64,000 nucleotides of DNA from Tethya wilhelma (Eukaryota; Porifera; Demospongiae; Tethyida; Tethyidae). The notes below the pieces were generated by a model. The model was not told the origin of the DNA. It did not search any database and was given only the letters and a program-made list of their open reading frames with translations. How positions within the stretch are numbered: position 1 is the first letter of the stretch; each line of letters opens with the position of its first letter. Below, piece after piece: positions 11,886-25,100 of this stretch. Both the position numbers and the translations under genes were made by a program. The stretch is taken from contig CAXIPT010000002.1 of the NCBI GenBank assembly GCA_964030475.1, forward strand, positions 14,657,095 through 14,721,094, given 5' to 3'.

Positions 11886-12159
11886 CACAATTCTTGATAT
11901 AATGGGCATGGCTATAAACTACTGAGTTACCAAGTTTAGTAACTTTTAATGCATTGACATAATTATGTTATTTCACTAACTTGAACGGTGGATAGGCACT
12001 TGGAAATTAGTTAAATTTAAAAAAAAAATTGTATGAAAAGTAAAGTGCTGAGTAAACATTAATGAAACTTAGTCTGGTACCCAGACCAATTTTTATTTAC
12101 ATTCTGCAAGGCATACTGTCAATATTTCGAGCCATACGAGTTAGTCAAATGATCTTAGA

Positions 12160-12300
12160 AAATTTAGAATTTTACAATTTGCTTGTGCTCATACATGAAT
12201 ATACAGCAACCAAATATTGGCAAATTTAAATTTGACGATTTCGACTTTGACCGTAAAACCGTCAAATTAAAATCCCCGTCAATATTTCTGGCTATATGGT
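12160..12300. mobile_element. TACCRTA-type element, GTCAATATT subtype (incomplete)
   Basis: Carries AAATTTGACGATTTCGACTT, CCGTCAAATTAAAATCCCCG and the end TCAATATTTCTGGCTATATGG, the reverse complement of the left half of 59577-59731. The opposite end is degraded. The open frame over it is a by-product. Confidence 0.6.
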
Positions 12301-12964
12301 GTCTAATTTCCTACAATCCTCTCAGTAACATTGCTAAAAAAATGTGTTTTAAAACAAATGAGGTAAATATCTTATTCTCCTTCTTGAAAAAAAGCACACA
12401 TCGCACAATACTCCAAATTCTATGCACATGTTATGTTTATTGACCTAAAAACCCTATACCGTTTTCCGAAATTGGCTTTTGTCTAAAAAAGTTATGACAG
12501 CTATGCAGTGAATCCCAATTAATTATTGGTGTGAACATCACTGTACACTTGGAACCCATCATATCAGACTTGTGTATATAGGCACTGTGCAGACTTCAGC
12601 AAGACCAATATGCATGATGAAGCCATCCATGGGAATCGTACACTGACATTGTCCGACCTCTGGAACCGTAGCTAGGGATACTTGAACCTGTGGTGCCAGT
12701 GTCCTAGTGTGGGATGTCCCCCCGGCCCCTCATTTTGTCCCCCCCTCAGTGAATGATATGCAAACGGTGTTTTCCAATGGGAACAGAATTGTCCCCCCAC
12801 CCACCCCCAACCTCTTCAACGCAAACCGCATGCAGCTCAGCCTCATTCTATAGGTTCAACCCATGGCTAGAACAACAACTGAGCATTCTAGATCATAGAT
12901 AAATATCGATGCTGAGTGAATGGAATAGCGGCTAAGCATAGCTCATCTGGTTCATTTAAATTGC

Positions 12965-14351
12965 NCTCAGCTAGTATCTCACTGTCGTGTTCACACTAAT
13001 GATAGACCATACCAGTGTAGCATTTGTAGTAAATCATTCCTAACTGCTGCTCATGTTCGACGTCACAATCTGACTCACACCAAGGAAAAACCTTATTCTT
13101 GTTCATTTTGTGAGAAGACTTTCACTCAGTCAAGCCATCTAAAACGCCATGAACAAGTCCATAAAAAGAATGACACCTTTCTGTGTGGAGTACAAAATGT
13201 GGATATCCTCATCGCTAGTGATGGTGTTGAGAGCAGGAGGTATGATCTCAATGATATATTAATTGAAGTGGACTCTGAAATAGGAAACTAGCACAATTCT
13301 TGATATAATGGGCACGGCTATGAACTACTGAGTTACCAAGTTTAGTAACTTTTAATGCATTGACATAATTATGTTATACTGGAACGGTGGATAGGCACTT
13401 GGAAATTAGTTAAATTTAAAAAAAAAAAAATGCATAAAAAGTAAAGTGCTGTGTGAACATTAATGAAACTTAGTCTGGTACCCAGACCAATTTTATTTAA
13501 ATTCTGCAAAGCATACTGTCAATATTTCCAGCTATACGAGAGTTAGTCAAATGATCTTAGAAAATTTAGAATTTTACAATTTGCTTGTGCTCATACATGA
13601 ATATACGGCAACCAAATATTGGCAAATTTAAATTTGACGATTTCGACTTTGACCGTCAGACCGTCAAATTAAAATCCTCGTCAATATTTCTGGCTATATG
13701 GTGTCTAATTTCCTACAATCCTCTCAGTAACATCGCTAAAAAAATGTGTTTTAAAACAAATGAGGTAAATATCTAATTCTCCTTCTTGAAAAAAGCACAC
13801 ATCGCACAATACTCCAAATTCTATGCACATGTTATGTTTATTGACCTAAAAACCCTATACCGTTTTCTGAAACTGGCTTTTGTCTAAAAAAAGTTATGAC
13901 AGCTATGCAGTGAATCTTAATTATTGGTGTGAACATCACTGTACACTGGGAACCCATCATATCTATATAGGCACTGTGCAGACTTCAGCAAGACCAATAT
14001 GCATGATGAAGCCATCCATGGGAACCGTACACTGACATTGTCCGACCTCTGGAACCGTAGCTAGGGAAACTTGAACCTGTGGTGCCAGTGTCCTAGTGTG
14101 GGATGTGGGGTGTGCCCCTCATTTTGTCCCCCCCTCAGTGAATGATGTGCAAACAGTGTTTTCCAATGGGAACAGAATTGTCCCCCCACCCACCCCCAAC
14201 CTCTTCTACGCAAACCGCATGCAGCTCAGCCTCATTCTATAGGCTCAACCATGGCTAGGACAACAGCTGAGCATTCTAGATCTAGTACATCATAGATGAA
14301 TATCAATGAGTGAATGGAGTAGCGGCTAAGCATAGCTCATCTGGTTCATTT
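12965..14351. repeat. Direct repeat of 11560-12964 after a single N
   Basis: Starting one base after the N at 12965, the sequence repeats 11560-12964 with scattered substitutions and small indels (for example the 12160 element recurs at about 13560-13702). The copy ends near 14351, at GGTTCATTT. Position and divergence fit two alleles placed in tandem by the assembler; an old true tandem duplication is the alternative. Confidence 0.8.
12966..13291 (+). pseudogene. Second copy of the zinc-finger gene 3' end (last two and a half fingers)
   Basis: Encodes the same residues as the end of the upstream gene, from part of finger 7 to the stop (…CSICSKSF…CSFCEKTF…EVDSEIGN). There is no start, no promoter and no upstream fingers. 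All differences seen are silent or minor. Probably an assembly duplicate of the real 3' end, not a separate locus. Confidence 0.75.
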
Positions 14352-15414
14352 GCTACAAATGAATATTCTGAGAAACAGTGACAAATAACTGATGCAGCAT
14401 AACTAAAGCAGCAAAGCCAACTAAGCCAAGATCTACATCTGCCCAGTCCAAGTTCTACTGTATTTCTAGATAATGCACACTATAGAGGGCATTATCAAAA
14501 TGGGTGCGGTCTCAAAACTAAGAAGCTAAAAGCGTCTAAAGCCTCAAATCTCAGAAACTACAGTGATTTGCACGACTCTACACGACCATTTTCAAGATAA
14601 TATTGATTTATGAACGCAAGTACCTTCCATTTTGACCATAGAGCTGCCGTTCTTCAGATAATCTAGTAACAGACAGACACACAAACACACAAAATGATTA
14701 CCATAATCCTCTGCACGTGTTACGCACGCATTGAGGCTTAATTATGACCCTAAAACTTATTGCTGAAACTGCATGCCAAGTCAGCTTGCTAGATGTAGGA
14801 TATTCTCTTGTAATATATGGTGCATGTCTACGCTTATACATGTCAACATTACTTTTGGATCAGAGGTTAAAACCATGAATGGTCCATGAACACATGCACA
14901 GATCATGAAGTTTAATTATACTTGTTGATTTAACTGGTTTCACATGGAGATATGCGGTGTTTCCATGCACATGCATCATATGCACTGGTTTCACTACCAG
15001 AGTCTATAAAGCTTCTCTTGAAACAGTCACTACCACTCCATGTGGACCTGGAGTAGGATTGCCAAGGCTAGCCTATAGCTAGTTGTTCTATAGTAGATTG
15101 ATTGTGGATCAATGTTGTTGCATGAGTGATTTTGATCCATAAGATTATTACAGTATTATATAAAAACTTTAGAAGGAGAAATATTTGCAAAGGAGGACCC
15201 TGGGAATGAGGCTATGTGCATGGTTGGTGTTGCCTGAGCTTGAGCTTGACATGCAGGTAATAATTGCTGGAGTGCAACCATCCTTTCTCCTTTTCGCCTA
15301 TTTTGGCTTGTAAATAAGGTAATATTTAAATAAAAATTAATCATAATAATAATAGTGTGGAAGATAATGCATGCAGTGCCACAAAAAAAAGACAATAATG
15401 TTACATGAAAATAT
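14352..15414. other. Intergenic spacer between convergent genes
   Basis: No gene recognised. It contains a copy of dispersed repeat family B (14485-14745) and otherwise AT-rich unique-looking DNA. Confidence 0.5.
14485..14745. repeat. Dispersed repeat family B, copy 1
   Basis: Shares AGAGCTGCCGTTCTTCAGAT, ATCTCAGAAACT, ACACAAAATGATTACCATAA and a CA-rich middle with 36020-36270, and in the opposite orientation with 28705-28935. Confidence 0.55.
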
Positions 15415-18400
15415 TCAACTCTCTTCTTCAGAATCTGAGTTGCTTTTGGGGATCATTTTATCCCAATATGCTTTATTGTTCATAATGTTTGTACATAAGT
15501 TTACAGAAAACTGAGATCGGACCAGACTTGACCATGCTTTGAACAAAGGTAGAGCGACAAACTCAAAGAAAGCTGCAAGAGTAATAAATATTACTATGAA
15601 CATAACAGTTATACAAGTACTGTACAAAGTAGAGCCTGAAAATCTACTGTCATCACCGATAAGTTATTGATAAGTAATTGTACCTGATTGTGATTTAGGA
15701 ACCGTAGTGGTAGTTCTATCACAAAGAAAAGATATTGGAAGGTTCATAGATTTCTCACTGTCACCTGTTAATAAAAAGTTACAAACATACTTGAAAACAA
15801 TTTTAAGGAGCAACATTTTGGCAAGAAGTGATGGTGACCCTAGCATCTCATAATTATTATGCAATATATAATTGTGGCAGATTTTTTAAAAACCTTTTGT
15901 GCTAGCGCTGTTTTACTCTACATGGATGTCCAAATGCAGGCCATAAAATGGTGCCTAGACAGCTACTATACCTTTAATAGTGCAAGTCTTGAATAGAAAA
16001 TAAGACTCTATACATGCAAGTATATAATATATATATGTATATGGCAATAACTGATTGTGAGATTGCCTATCTACAGTAAATACCAGCTTAGCCTCGTACC
16101 CCGGCCACTCCCTCTTCTGGCTCGTCTTATTAGATCGACCCCATGCTCCATTGTGTGTGGATGTCACTAGCTGGTACAGCTTCGTGCCCAGGCCACTCCC
16201 TCTCTTGGTATGAGGCTGTACCAGCTAGTGACATCCACACACAATGGAGTATGGGGTCTAATAAGATGAGCCAATCTTTCAAGTTTCAATAAAGTGTAGC
16301 AATTACCACAGAGGCTTATAACCATGCAGGTATTTGTGTCATAATCAAAGCTACCCATGTTCCAACACAAGTAAGAAATGATAGCAAGCAAACTAAATCA
16401 GTTATCCACAACATGCACAATGTCATTATGACAGGAGATCAGCATTAATTGACTGACCTTGTCTAAAGAACTCCTCCATGATATTTTCACTCCAGAACTT
16501 ACTAAGAGGAAGTGAGCGACTAGGGTTACTGATGTCAGCAGCTTTTATTGCAATCTGACATGAGAAAGGGTATGATGATAATTAAATTATATTGGTGTAT
16601 TAAAGACAATTGATGTCCACTTACCATAAGTACGAAGTGTCTCTCTGCTTTCACTGACAAATCAATTCCTCGAGGGGAAACAAGCATCTTCTGAAATAAC
16701 AAAATTAATTATATAATTAAAATACAATAATTATCTTGGCCACAAGCAACATGATACATAATACATTATGTATAATCAGACGGAAACATTGAGCTAATTG
16801 TATACATCCTGCATGTGCACACATGGATGGCTGAAGTTAAAAAAATATAGAGTCTTGAAGTGCTTATTTTGGGCCTAGTGTGTTTCATTTGTTGCTAAGT
16901 GATAAAAAAATACAACATACCTCAAACTGGGCCATGAATTCCTTATGTCTGCTTACATCAGTTGCTAATATCAAATCCTCCATTATTGACAAGACCTCAT
17001 CTTTCTCTGTTGGTAACAAATGATCCAACAGTCGTGTCTCCTTAAGAATGGCCTTTGCCTCATGGCAGTGGTGTCTCTCCAACAAACTGTTGGCCTAAAG
17101 TTAAAAAATGTAGAGAAAGGTACCCTATAACCTAAACCACACTGATCAAGTATGCCATCAACCCTTGATTAATTAGTGTGCACCAATATGCTAGAGCAAT
17201 CTGTTTGTGCTATCAAATTGTTAGAACAAGTCCAGTCAACAAATCTATAGGACAAGCTATTATATTGTAAAATTTCTCAGAATCTAAAACTATACAGAGG
17301 TATACCTTAGGAAACATCCATTTGCAGGCCAGGAAAAATGCACATTTACCTATACAAGGAGTGTGCACGTGGCTCTCTTGGCTCGCCACGCTCCTTGCTT
17401 GTGTATAAGTATACTGACATTTACTGCTAGATGCTTGCAAGCACAGGCATGTGCATAGTAATAACTGGGCAGTAAAAGGTTACCTTGCCATGCACTCCTC
17501 CTCTTTGCAATTTGGCCAGCTCAGCAATTTACCTCATTGCGTGATGTCACAGACGACTCTTTTCCGACTTCTGCCATTTTTGCAATCAGCTGGCAAAGAA
17601 ACTCATTATCTGGCTAGGTGTGTTTCGTGTACAGCGACAGAGAAGCAGACTCCTAGAAGCGAAAGTTCTTGATTTCCTTGCTATACTTCTTTTGTTAAAG
17701 ATTGGCTAATCTATATCACACTTTTTTGTTGGATACGGATGCCACAAGCTATATATTGTTATTATGTTATATATTGTTATTATGCTATATATTGTTATTG
17801 TGTTGCCTTGTTAGCGATCTCAAAACAGTCAGCCATACTTGCAGTGCCTGTAATTCTATCCTAGGCTAGTCCATCTAAACTATCTCTCTAAGCACTCTTT
17901 TCATGGCCTGCATTTTCCAAAGACCAGAGAAAAAGTAGTATTCTAGCACGAGGCCGAGTCACTTCCAGTGAACTCCGTGACACACAGACACACGGATGGA
18001 CACACAATACTTAGCTTATAATATGATACTTGTTCAGTCTAGTGCACATTACTTTAACCTTAGTATATAGCCCTTATTTCTGTATTCACACAGTATGGTT
18101 TCTGGTTATCATGTCTTAATGCATGCATTGAGCATTGAATTCTAGATAAGCACCCTACACATATATCTTGATCAATGGGTGAGATATGTGCAATGCCAAG
18201 AGGATATTATTATACAGTATAGCAGATTACTTACCCCGTGAATAGATGCTAGATAGCTTGAAGTATTTAGCAGGAAATTTTGATTTACTCCTGTAATAGA
18301 ACAATAAAAATAATGAATGGATGAGGATAACATTATGCAAACTCATGATCAAGATATTTCTACCTGGATGATCCAAATCATGGCACATAGCAGCCAAGAG

Positions 18401-21400
18401 TGATGCTAGGATTTCGAGTGGAGTAAGAGAGCTGTGTAGCTACATATCGAGAGAAAAAAAATTATCCAGTATGTTTGAAAACAAAGAATGAAAATGACTT
18501 TAGTAATTAACCATTAATATTGTACCTTTTCTTCCAATATCAAGCAGTGGAGTGCTTGTGTGACATCAGTGGCATGCGTGCAATTATGATAGCAATTATC
18601 TGGATGGTAAGCCTGTTCCACCAATACTGCAATAAGTCAAATTAGTGTATAAAATTAATGTTAAAATCAATTTTTCAAGTTTACATGCACTCATACTAAC
18701 AAAGTGTAAGCTAGATATGTGTTTATAATAGCTTACCCAGAAACTTCATTACTTTGAGTATATCAAGCTTTAAACAATTAATCAAATTGTGTTTTTGGAG
18801 TAGATGCAGGCCAATGTGGAATAGAGGTCGACCTAGAATAAGATGGATGCATGTATGAGTTGATACATTAGTAAACTTCAAAAGCTAGCAAGAAATGTGG
18901 CAAATAAAGCAAGCTAAACTCCTTGTAACAATAATTAGTATAATACTATTATACAAAGTACCTTCAGTTATTCTTTTAAAAGCAAAAATGTCGAAGTCCC
19001 AACTGTCCACACTTAATAGTCTATCCTGAAATGCATAAAAAGATGATAAACGTTTATAATTAACACACACACACAATGTATAAATGTATAAGTTAATTAC
19101 ATACTTCTTAGCTGATCAGTGATCAGTATCAATAATATCATAATAATATTGAGCCTGAATGCAGAAGAGCCACATCAGTACATCATATGTACGTTAACTT
19201 TTATAATCAAAAAAACAATCTATACCTACATGTACAGTGACAGAAGTAGGAAATTGAATAGGGGGTTCTAATTAATGTGTGCATGAAAAAGTTTTGCCAA
19301 GCCATGTCCACTTACGGCCATAAAGCTCTGCACCTTTAGCGCGTGAATTTGCCAGAAAAAACAGCAAAAAGAGACAAACTATCACAAAAGACAGATATTC
19401 AGTGAGATTTTTAGTCACTTTTTTGGTATTTTTAAGTTGAAAGGAGCATTCCAGCTAGGACTTTTCCTATCTGTACTTATAATGCGAGGTCTCAGCTGAA
19501 AAGGGGGAGGGGGGGTTCTGTGGAACCCTGTGAACTCCCCTGGATCTGCCACTGCATGATGTACATGTACAGCAGGATTCTCAGCCAGACTATGCTACCA
19601 CAACAGAGATTCTACACAAGAGAGGCCTAGGTCTGAACACAACAAGAAAAAAAAAGCAAGTAGTTTATGACTTACATGTAATGGAGAATTGTTCATTTTA
19701 GCATATACATGCACACAGATTACAGACCAATAGTAACAAATAAGCTCTTGAAATTCATCCCAGCTACAATAATAATTATTGTAGACATATTGATACACAA
19801 ATTCATACTCACACACGTGTATGCTCACCCAAACACACACGTACACCTACAAACACTTCACCTTCAATGACAAAGCTCGTAGGTACCTTAGTAACTAATT
19901 CACATCCCTACATAATAACTCAATAGAGATTTACTCCTCTTTAGTGAAGGAGAGAGGGACTTGGAACTATAGGCTTAACACACCTGTATCATCTTGGTAG
20001 GTCCAATGATAACACTTTGAAGAATAGATCCTTTAATCGAGTCCTTGTAGAATTGAGCTGGTGAGTTCTTTTGAAATGAGCCTCGTCTACCTGACCTTCT
20101 ACTCATACATTCATTAACTACACCAATGAAGAGGACAAGAAATAATTACACATGTGTATAGCTACATTAATTTCAGTGTGGAAAAGCTAAGCAATGGCAG
20201 ATCTAAGGATGTGAAATGATTGTACTTTGATCATGCTTATTAAAAAATTTCAAGCAAGTTGGGATAAGTTGGAGGTCTGTAACCATTCAAATTTAAGCAG
20301 TGCAGGTGATTGGTTGTTTGGGCTCCTTGTTAGGCCAATTACCAATAAGCTGCTTGGAATAAAAAACCCAACCATTGTTGGGTAATTTACCTACATGTAC
20401 AAGGTATAATGAGGTGTTATCTGATTGGCTAATTACATTCTTAGAAACTATAGACATGCATGCATGACAACTTTACTAGACTATAAAAAATGGGGGGTGT
20501 GAGAGAGAGAGTGAGCTAGAGGAATTTGTGCACTTGTCCTCACAAAATTAGCTTCAGCAATTAACCTTGCTAGTGCATGGTTCTCCTATCACACTTGTTT
20601 GAGGACTGTTGAGTCTAATTTCCGTGGGGTGCAAATTTTCGTTATTTTCGAAATTTTCCCTCCCACAAAATTTTTTTCTGGGGTCAAAGGTCACGATACT
20701 CGCCATGCGCACATTGTCGAAGACTTTAGTTCTCTGTCTCTTGCCCATCTTTTCAAGACGTTTGCAGTCTAATTATAAATATTATAGCTATGTAGTATCT
20801 AGCTAGAATAGTACCGTATAGCGGGAAATTTTCGTATGGTGGAAATTTTCGTATATTTCGTATGCGGTTCGAATATACGAAAATTAAAACTGCGAAAATT
20901 TAACTTCCGCATTTACTTTATACGAGGGCGCGCCGCGTATACGAAATTTAAAACTACGAAAATTTCTTCTGGCGCGTTTATACGAAATTTTGCACCAACG
21001 AAAATTTCCCGCTATATACGGTATTCTAAAGTATACCAAAGCAGATAAACTGTCACAAGACCTTCAAGCTCTGTAAGTTGGAGTCACGAAAATTAAAACC
21101 ACGAATATTGGCGCAGTCTAGGCTTTTCATGAAAATTTACACCCCTGAAAATTTCCCACTATAGTTCAAAACACGTTTTGAACGTAAAATAATTTTACCT
21201 GATTATGAGTCCATTGACATGTCAAATTTTGTTTTGGTTCATTGCTGATTCATTCAAGATCATCATACTAAATTATTTTTACGCTGAGAAATGTGTACTA
21301 ACTCCATGAAGTATAGTGTAACACAATTTTCTTGAATTTTACCACAGACTGGTGCAAGCTAGCTCATACAAGTTACCAGCAATAAAGTATTTGTGTATAC

Positions 21401-21995
21401 ACTGTGTCTAGAAAGCCGGCAGACCGTATATTTCCCTATTACTTTTGTATTACAGAGTTAATTATATAGTATCTGGATTTTGCCAGCATTGTAACAAAGA
21501 ACCAGCATCATTGACTAAAATGTATTTAGTTTTTTTATGGTGCTGGCCACGACCTTGTGTATATCTACTCACTTTGATTGGATGGTAATTCTGGCAACAT
21601 CCAGTGTGGACTTTGATGATCAATACGCTGCCTCTGATTAAGTGCATCACCTAATAACATGATTTAATTTCCTATAACACTCACTGTAGGAACCAACAAA
21701 CTTATATTCATTTGCGGTTTGAAAACATACCAAGATATCTGATGTACTCGGCGGCAGCATCACTTTTCTCGTAGGAGATAGCCCCACGACGTTTCATTCT
21801 GGGCCTAGAGAGATAAGGCGACTGAGGACCATCACTAATAGCGTGTCTTCTGCGACCAAGTACGTAGCTGGGTATTTGTTGGTCTAGTGGAAGACGAGAC
21901 ATTCCCATATCACCGAGCATATCACCAACTTCGTGTGACTCATAGTGACTTGGAGAAAGCGGTAAGTGAACACAACTCATGACTGGCTGACTCAA
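15415..21995 (-). CDS. PDE7: PDE7-type 3',5'-cyclic-nucleotide phosphodiesterase, complete
   Basis: Hydrolyses cyclic nucleotides; vertebrate PDE7 prefers cAMP (family knowledge). Thirteen minus-strand exons, all phase-consistent: 21995-21731, 21650-21573, 20090-19984, 19025-18962, 18832-18737, 18626-18526, 18439-18364, 18290-18235, 17094-16921, 16690-16625, 16554-16458, 15764-15684, 15572-15415. Exon 1 contains [20 protein letters not shown], close to the PDE7A N-terminus. Catalytic landmarks: SWDFDIFAF, the metal-site helix [15 protein letters not shown], the signature [34 protein letters not shown], then CDR…VPKSQ with the invariant glutamine. It ends NKAYWDK…SDSEEES. Acceptor choice for exon 3 is the least certain point (GTCAG at 20091). 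ATG 21980 is an alternative start. Head-to-head with the LRR gene. Resemblance to PDE7A or PDE7B alone cannot be decided. Confidence 0.93.
16119..16272. repeat. Hairpin with about 60-bp arms in a PDE7 intron
   Basis: 16119-16180 pairs with 16215-16272 as reverse complements (GACATCCACACACAATGGAG on the right arm), with a spacer of about 35 bp. The flank and spacer also share GGCCACTCCCTCT as a direct repeat. Foldback element or local inverted duplication. Confidence 0.8.
17345..18025. repeat. Dispersed repeat family A, copy 3 (fullest)
   Basis: Same ordered blocks as 6355-6905 and 7550-8075, from ACAAGGAGTGTGCACG to a 3' end of GACACACAATACTTAGCTTA. It includes an internal triplication of TATATTGTTATTATG near 17750. 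Lies in the PDE7 intron between exons 17094-16921 and 18290-18235. Confidence 0.55.
20812..21023. mobile_element. TACCRTA-ended palindromic MITE (212 bp)
   Basis: Starts TACCGTATAGCGGGAAATTT and ends AAATTTCCCGCTATATACGGTA-like. GGCGCGCC-rich centre. In the PDE7 intron between exons 2 and 3. Confidence 0.8.
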
Positions 21996-22176
21996 ACTTA
22001 GAATCTTAGTATAAAATACTTTGACACGTTCGCTCGTTTTCTAACACCACACAATTTACAGTCGAGTTTTCGTGGTGTAGAAATCGCACTTCCTTTTATA
22101 ACTTACAGAACCACATTCTTACGTTGACCTTTGCGGTAATGTTACACAATGTCAACATGTCTAGCTCGTCCCCGAG
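21996..22176. promoter_or_regulatory. Bidirectional promoter region, PDE7 / LRR gene
   Basis: Only 181 bp separate the divergent start codons of PDE7 (21995) and the LRR gene (22177). It contains GTGACGTCATC at about 22169-22179, overlapping the LRR start; this is a CRE/ATF-type core TGACGTCA. Regulation through it is inference. Confidence 0.6.
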
Positions 22177-25100
22177 GTGACGTCATCATGTAGGAAAATG
22201 GTTTGGTTCTGTCTTCTGTGCATGATATTAGCTCCAAATTATTCTGTACGAAGCCAGGGAGATATCTTTCACACTACTGACGAATTCTGGTGCCCAGAAG
22301 AATGTACGTGCTCGCTTTCAGAGAAAATTATTGACTGCTCCTCATTGAGGTTGACCAGTGTTCCAGATTGTCCTGTATCAACCAAGAGATTGTAAGCACT
22401 GGGATGTACATGGCAATGATATGTACTATAGGGATGTTTCACATTGTGACACCGTGACATTGTGGTGGATTAGCTTACATTTTACTCACCAAGCAAGGAC
22501 CTACCCGAAATGACACAAAGTAATGTTAAATAACTTTATTTTGATGCATGTAGGTATTTACACAATAATGGGATTGACATCGTTTGTTCACAAAAGTTCA
22601 AGAGGCACCACATGCTCAGTTACTTGTAAGCTAAGTTGAATCAATTCATTATGGTACTTCATACATGCATGCTTATCTCAATTTTTCAGAATCTTAAGTG
22701 GAAATACTATTAATCAATTATGGCCTGATTCATTCTATGGGTTAAACTCACTGAAATATCTGTAAGTTTTAAGTAAATTTACCAATTTTCACTAATCCTT
22801 AACAAGTATGAACTGTGATTATAATATATCTGGAGCAAAGACAAGTTGGATATAATTTTTTGTTATCTAAGGCAGCCCCTTTTATTAGAAAGGTGTAAAG
22901 AATTCATACCTTTGAGCATGTCATGTCATTAGCACATTTTTTGTTATCTTCAAGCTTTGATTGACAATTATTTAAACATAACACCATTGAGGGAAAAAAA
23001 TTATGATACCGTATAACCAGAAATATTGATGTGAATTTTAATTTGACGGTTTGACGGTGAAATTTAAGTCTGCTAATATTTTGGCTTCCGTATATGAATC
23101 TATTATGCGCACATGAAAATCATCAAATTTCAAAATCGTCAATACTTCAATTTTATTTTATTTTCTGCGGAGCAAACCCTCAAATTTTTTTTTGAATGTC
23201 AATATTCCGGGTATACGGTATTGTGGTTTGTGCCTAATGAAAATCAAGCAGCGAACTATGAACTATAGGTGAAAATTAACAAACTGGTGTAATACCAAAA
23301 TTGCCAATGAGTCACCCGTGGCATTAACAACAGTACACAATTAACTTGTAGATCTAACCTTTTCTCACTTCCTTAGCTGCAAAACCAACAATTTTGCTCC
23401 AATGTAAGTATGTTGATACTTCGAATTCTCTATAATTATATGAACACAACCATATGTTTATTGTCATTTGCCACAGAATAGGTAGAATAGGTAGACGAGA
23501 GCTGATCAACAGCTATATCGTGCTCTGGAATGAACACCTAGGGGTGCCGGTGAGTCAGTAATGCCATTCATGAAGATTAGAACTTGAATACTTCTTTTGT
23601 GAAGATATGAGAGAGAGATCTATTGGAGGAGGCATGACATGAGTGTGCGCTTTTGCTGAGTTAGCAAGCAAGTGCACACAGTGCTTAGATTGAAGTGCGA
23701 CTTTATAGCAGACTGCATGGTGTGATACTTCCTCCCTCTGACCACCATGCTCGTTTGAAAATCCTACTAAACTTACCCACCTGCAAGAAACATTTTGTTA
23801 GGAATATATTATTATTATTATAGCCATACTAATAAAAGTGCATGTCTTTATGCCAGTGCCTGTGTTGTTCAGTGAAACCACACATCTAGCTTGCTTCACT
23901 GGTTGAACTCTCTATCATCTTGGACCTATCAACTGATAATAGTGCTTCAGGATATCATATGTCAACCCCAGAGTGCTATAAATAGCTCAAACCTACCAAG
24001 TGTATGTAATAATCTTCCTGATGTCACATGGTGTCATTAACTTCTAGAGCTGACCTTTGTATTCAAGTTCATGATCAGTGCATAACTTATAGAGGTTCAT
24101 GCCAACACATGTGAAGTGGTTGTCACTTTGTAGTGTTGAAGCTGTAATTAGTACTATTCGGGTTAAATATCTAAGTAATAGTTATGTTTGGCATCCAATC
24201 ACATTGTCCATAAGGCATACTGAGTCATTGCCCTGTCTCCTAGCTGTGCTATACTATGAATTGATACCAGAGTAACTTTAATATGTAAATCTAGATTAAT
24301 TATCAATATAGTTTGCTAAGTTGCACTTAAGCTTGCTGCATTCTGTATGAGTATAAGGTGTGCTTGTCCCATAGTATTGCATTGTTATTTGAACAGATTT
24401 GACTTCACAAACAGCTCCAATTCTGTATAATTTACTTTGCTTTTTGCTTACTAAATCATACTACCATATAGTGTACTTTGTTTGCTGAGTTTGAGAAGCC
24501 GCTAATATTATACTAATTAACTTGGTAAATAATTATGATCTCATACTAGTTAGGAATCATTAGTTTGGTATGTATTACATATGTATGAATATTGTGGATG
24601 ATCAGTGATGCAACTTGATGTCATGATATATAGTAATGCTTCACTCAGCTCTTATGCAATAAGCAATGTACAATAATAGTGTCTCACAAACGTAGGAAAT
24701 ATTGAAAAATGAGTAGAGGCTAATGCTTAGCCACTACTATCTATGATGAGTTGAAGTTAAAGGACATACATATATATATATGCATAAAACACTTCCTGGC
24801 AAACCAAGCCATTGATTATGATCAGATGTCTCACGCTATCATAATGGTGCTCAGCAATAAATATCTGATAGAGTAGTTGTGGTAGGAATGAGCCGCCAGA
24901 TGTCCCTATGCAAAGTATGATGATTACATAGCTACTTTGCATAGTAAAATTTGAAAACTATAGCTCTTGTTTATGTAAGAAATTACATTCAACTAATAAT
25001 AATGACTAAATTATGCTAACTGTTAGTTGTTTCTTCTCGATAGTTCTCATGTACTCTAGTGTAGCCATTTTATTGTAGGTAATCACTGGCCATGTGGCTT

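Noticed and set aside
12183..12443. 86-codon frame, repeated at 13585-13776
   Set aside because: It lies on a TACCRTA-type element, and its repetition follows the 1.4-kb direct repeat.
23474..23551. Possible extra LRR-gene exon after the 27-bp mini-exon
   Set aside because: The peptide (RIGRRELINSYIVLWNEH) is not LRR-like and its end phase does not fit exon 27580.
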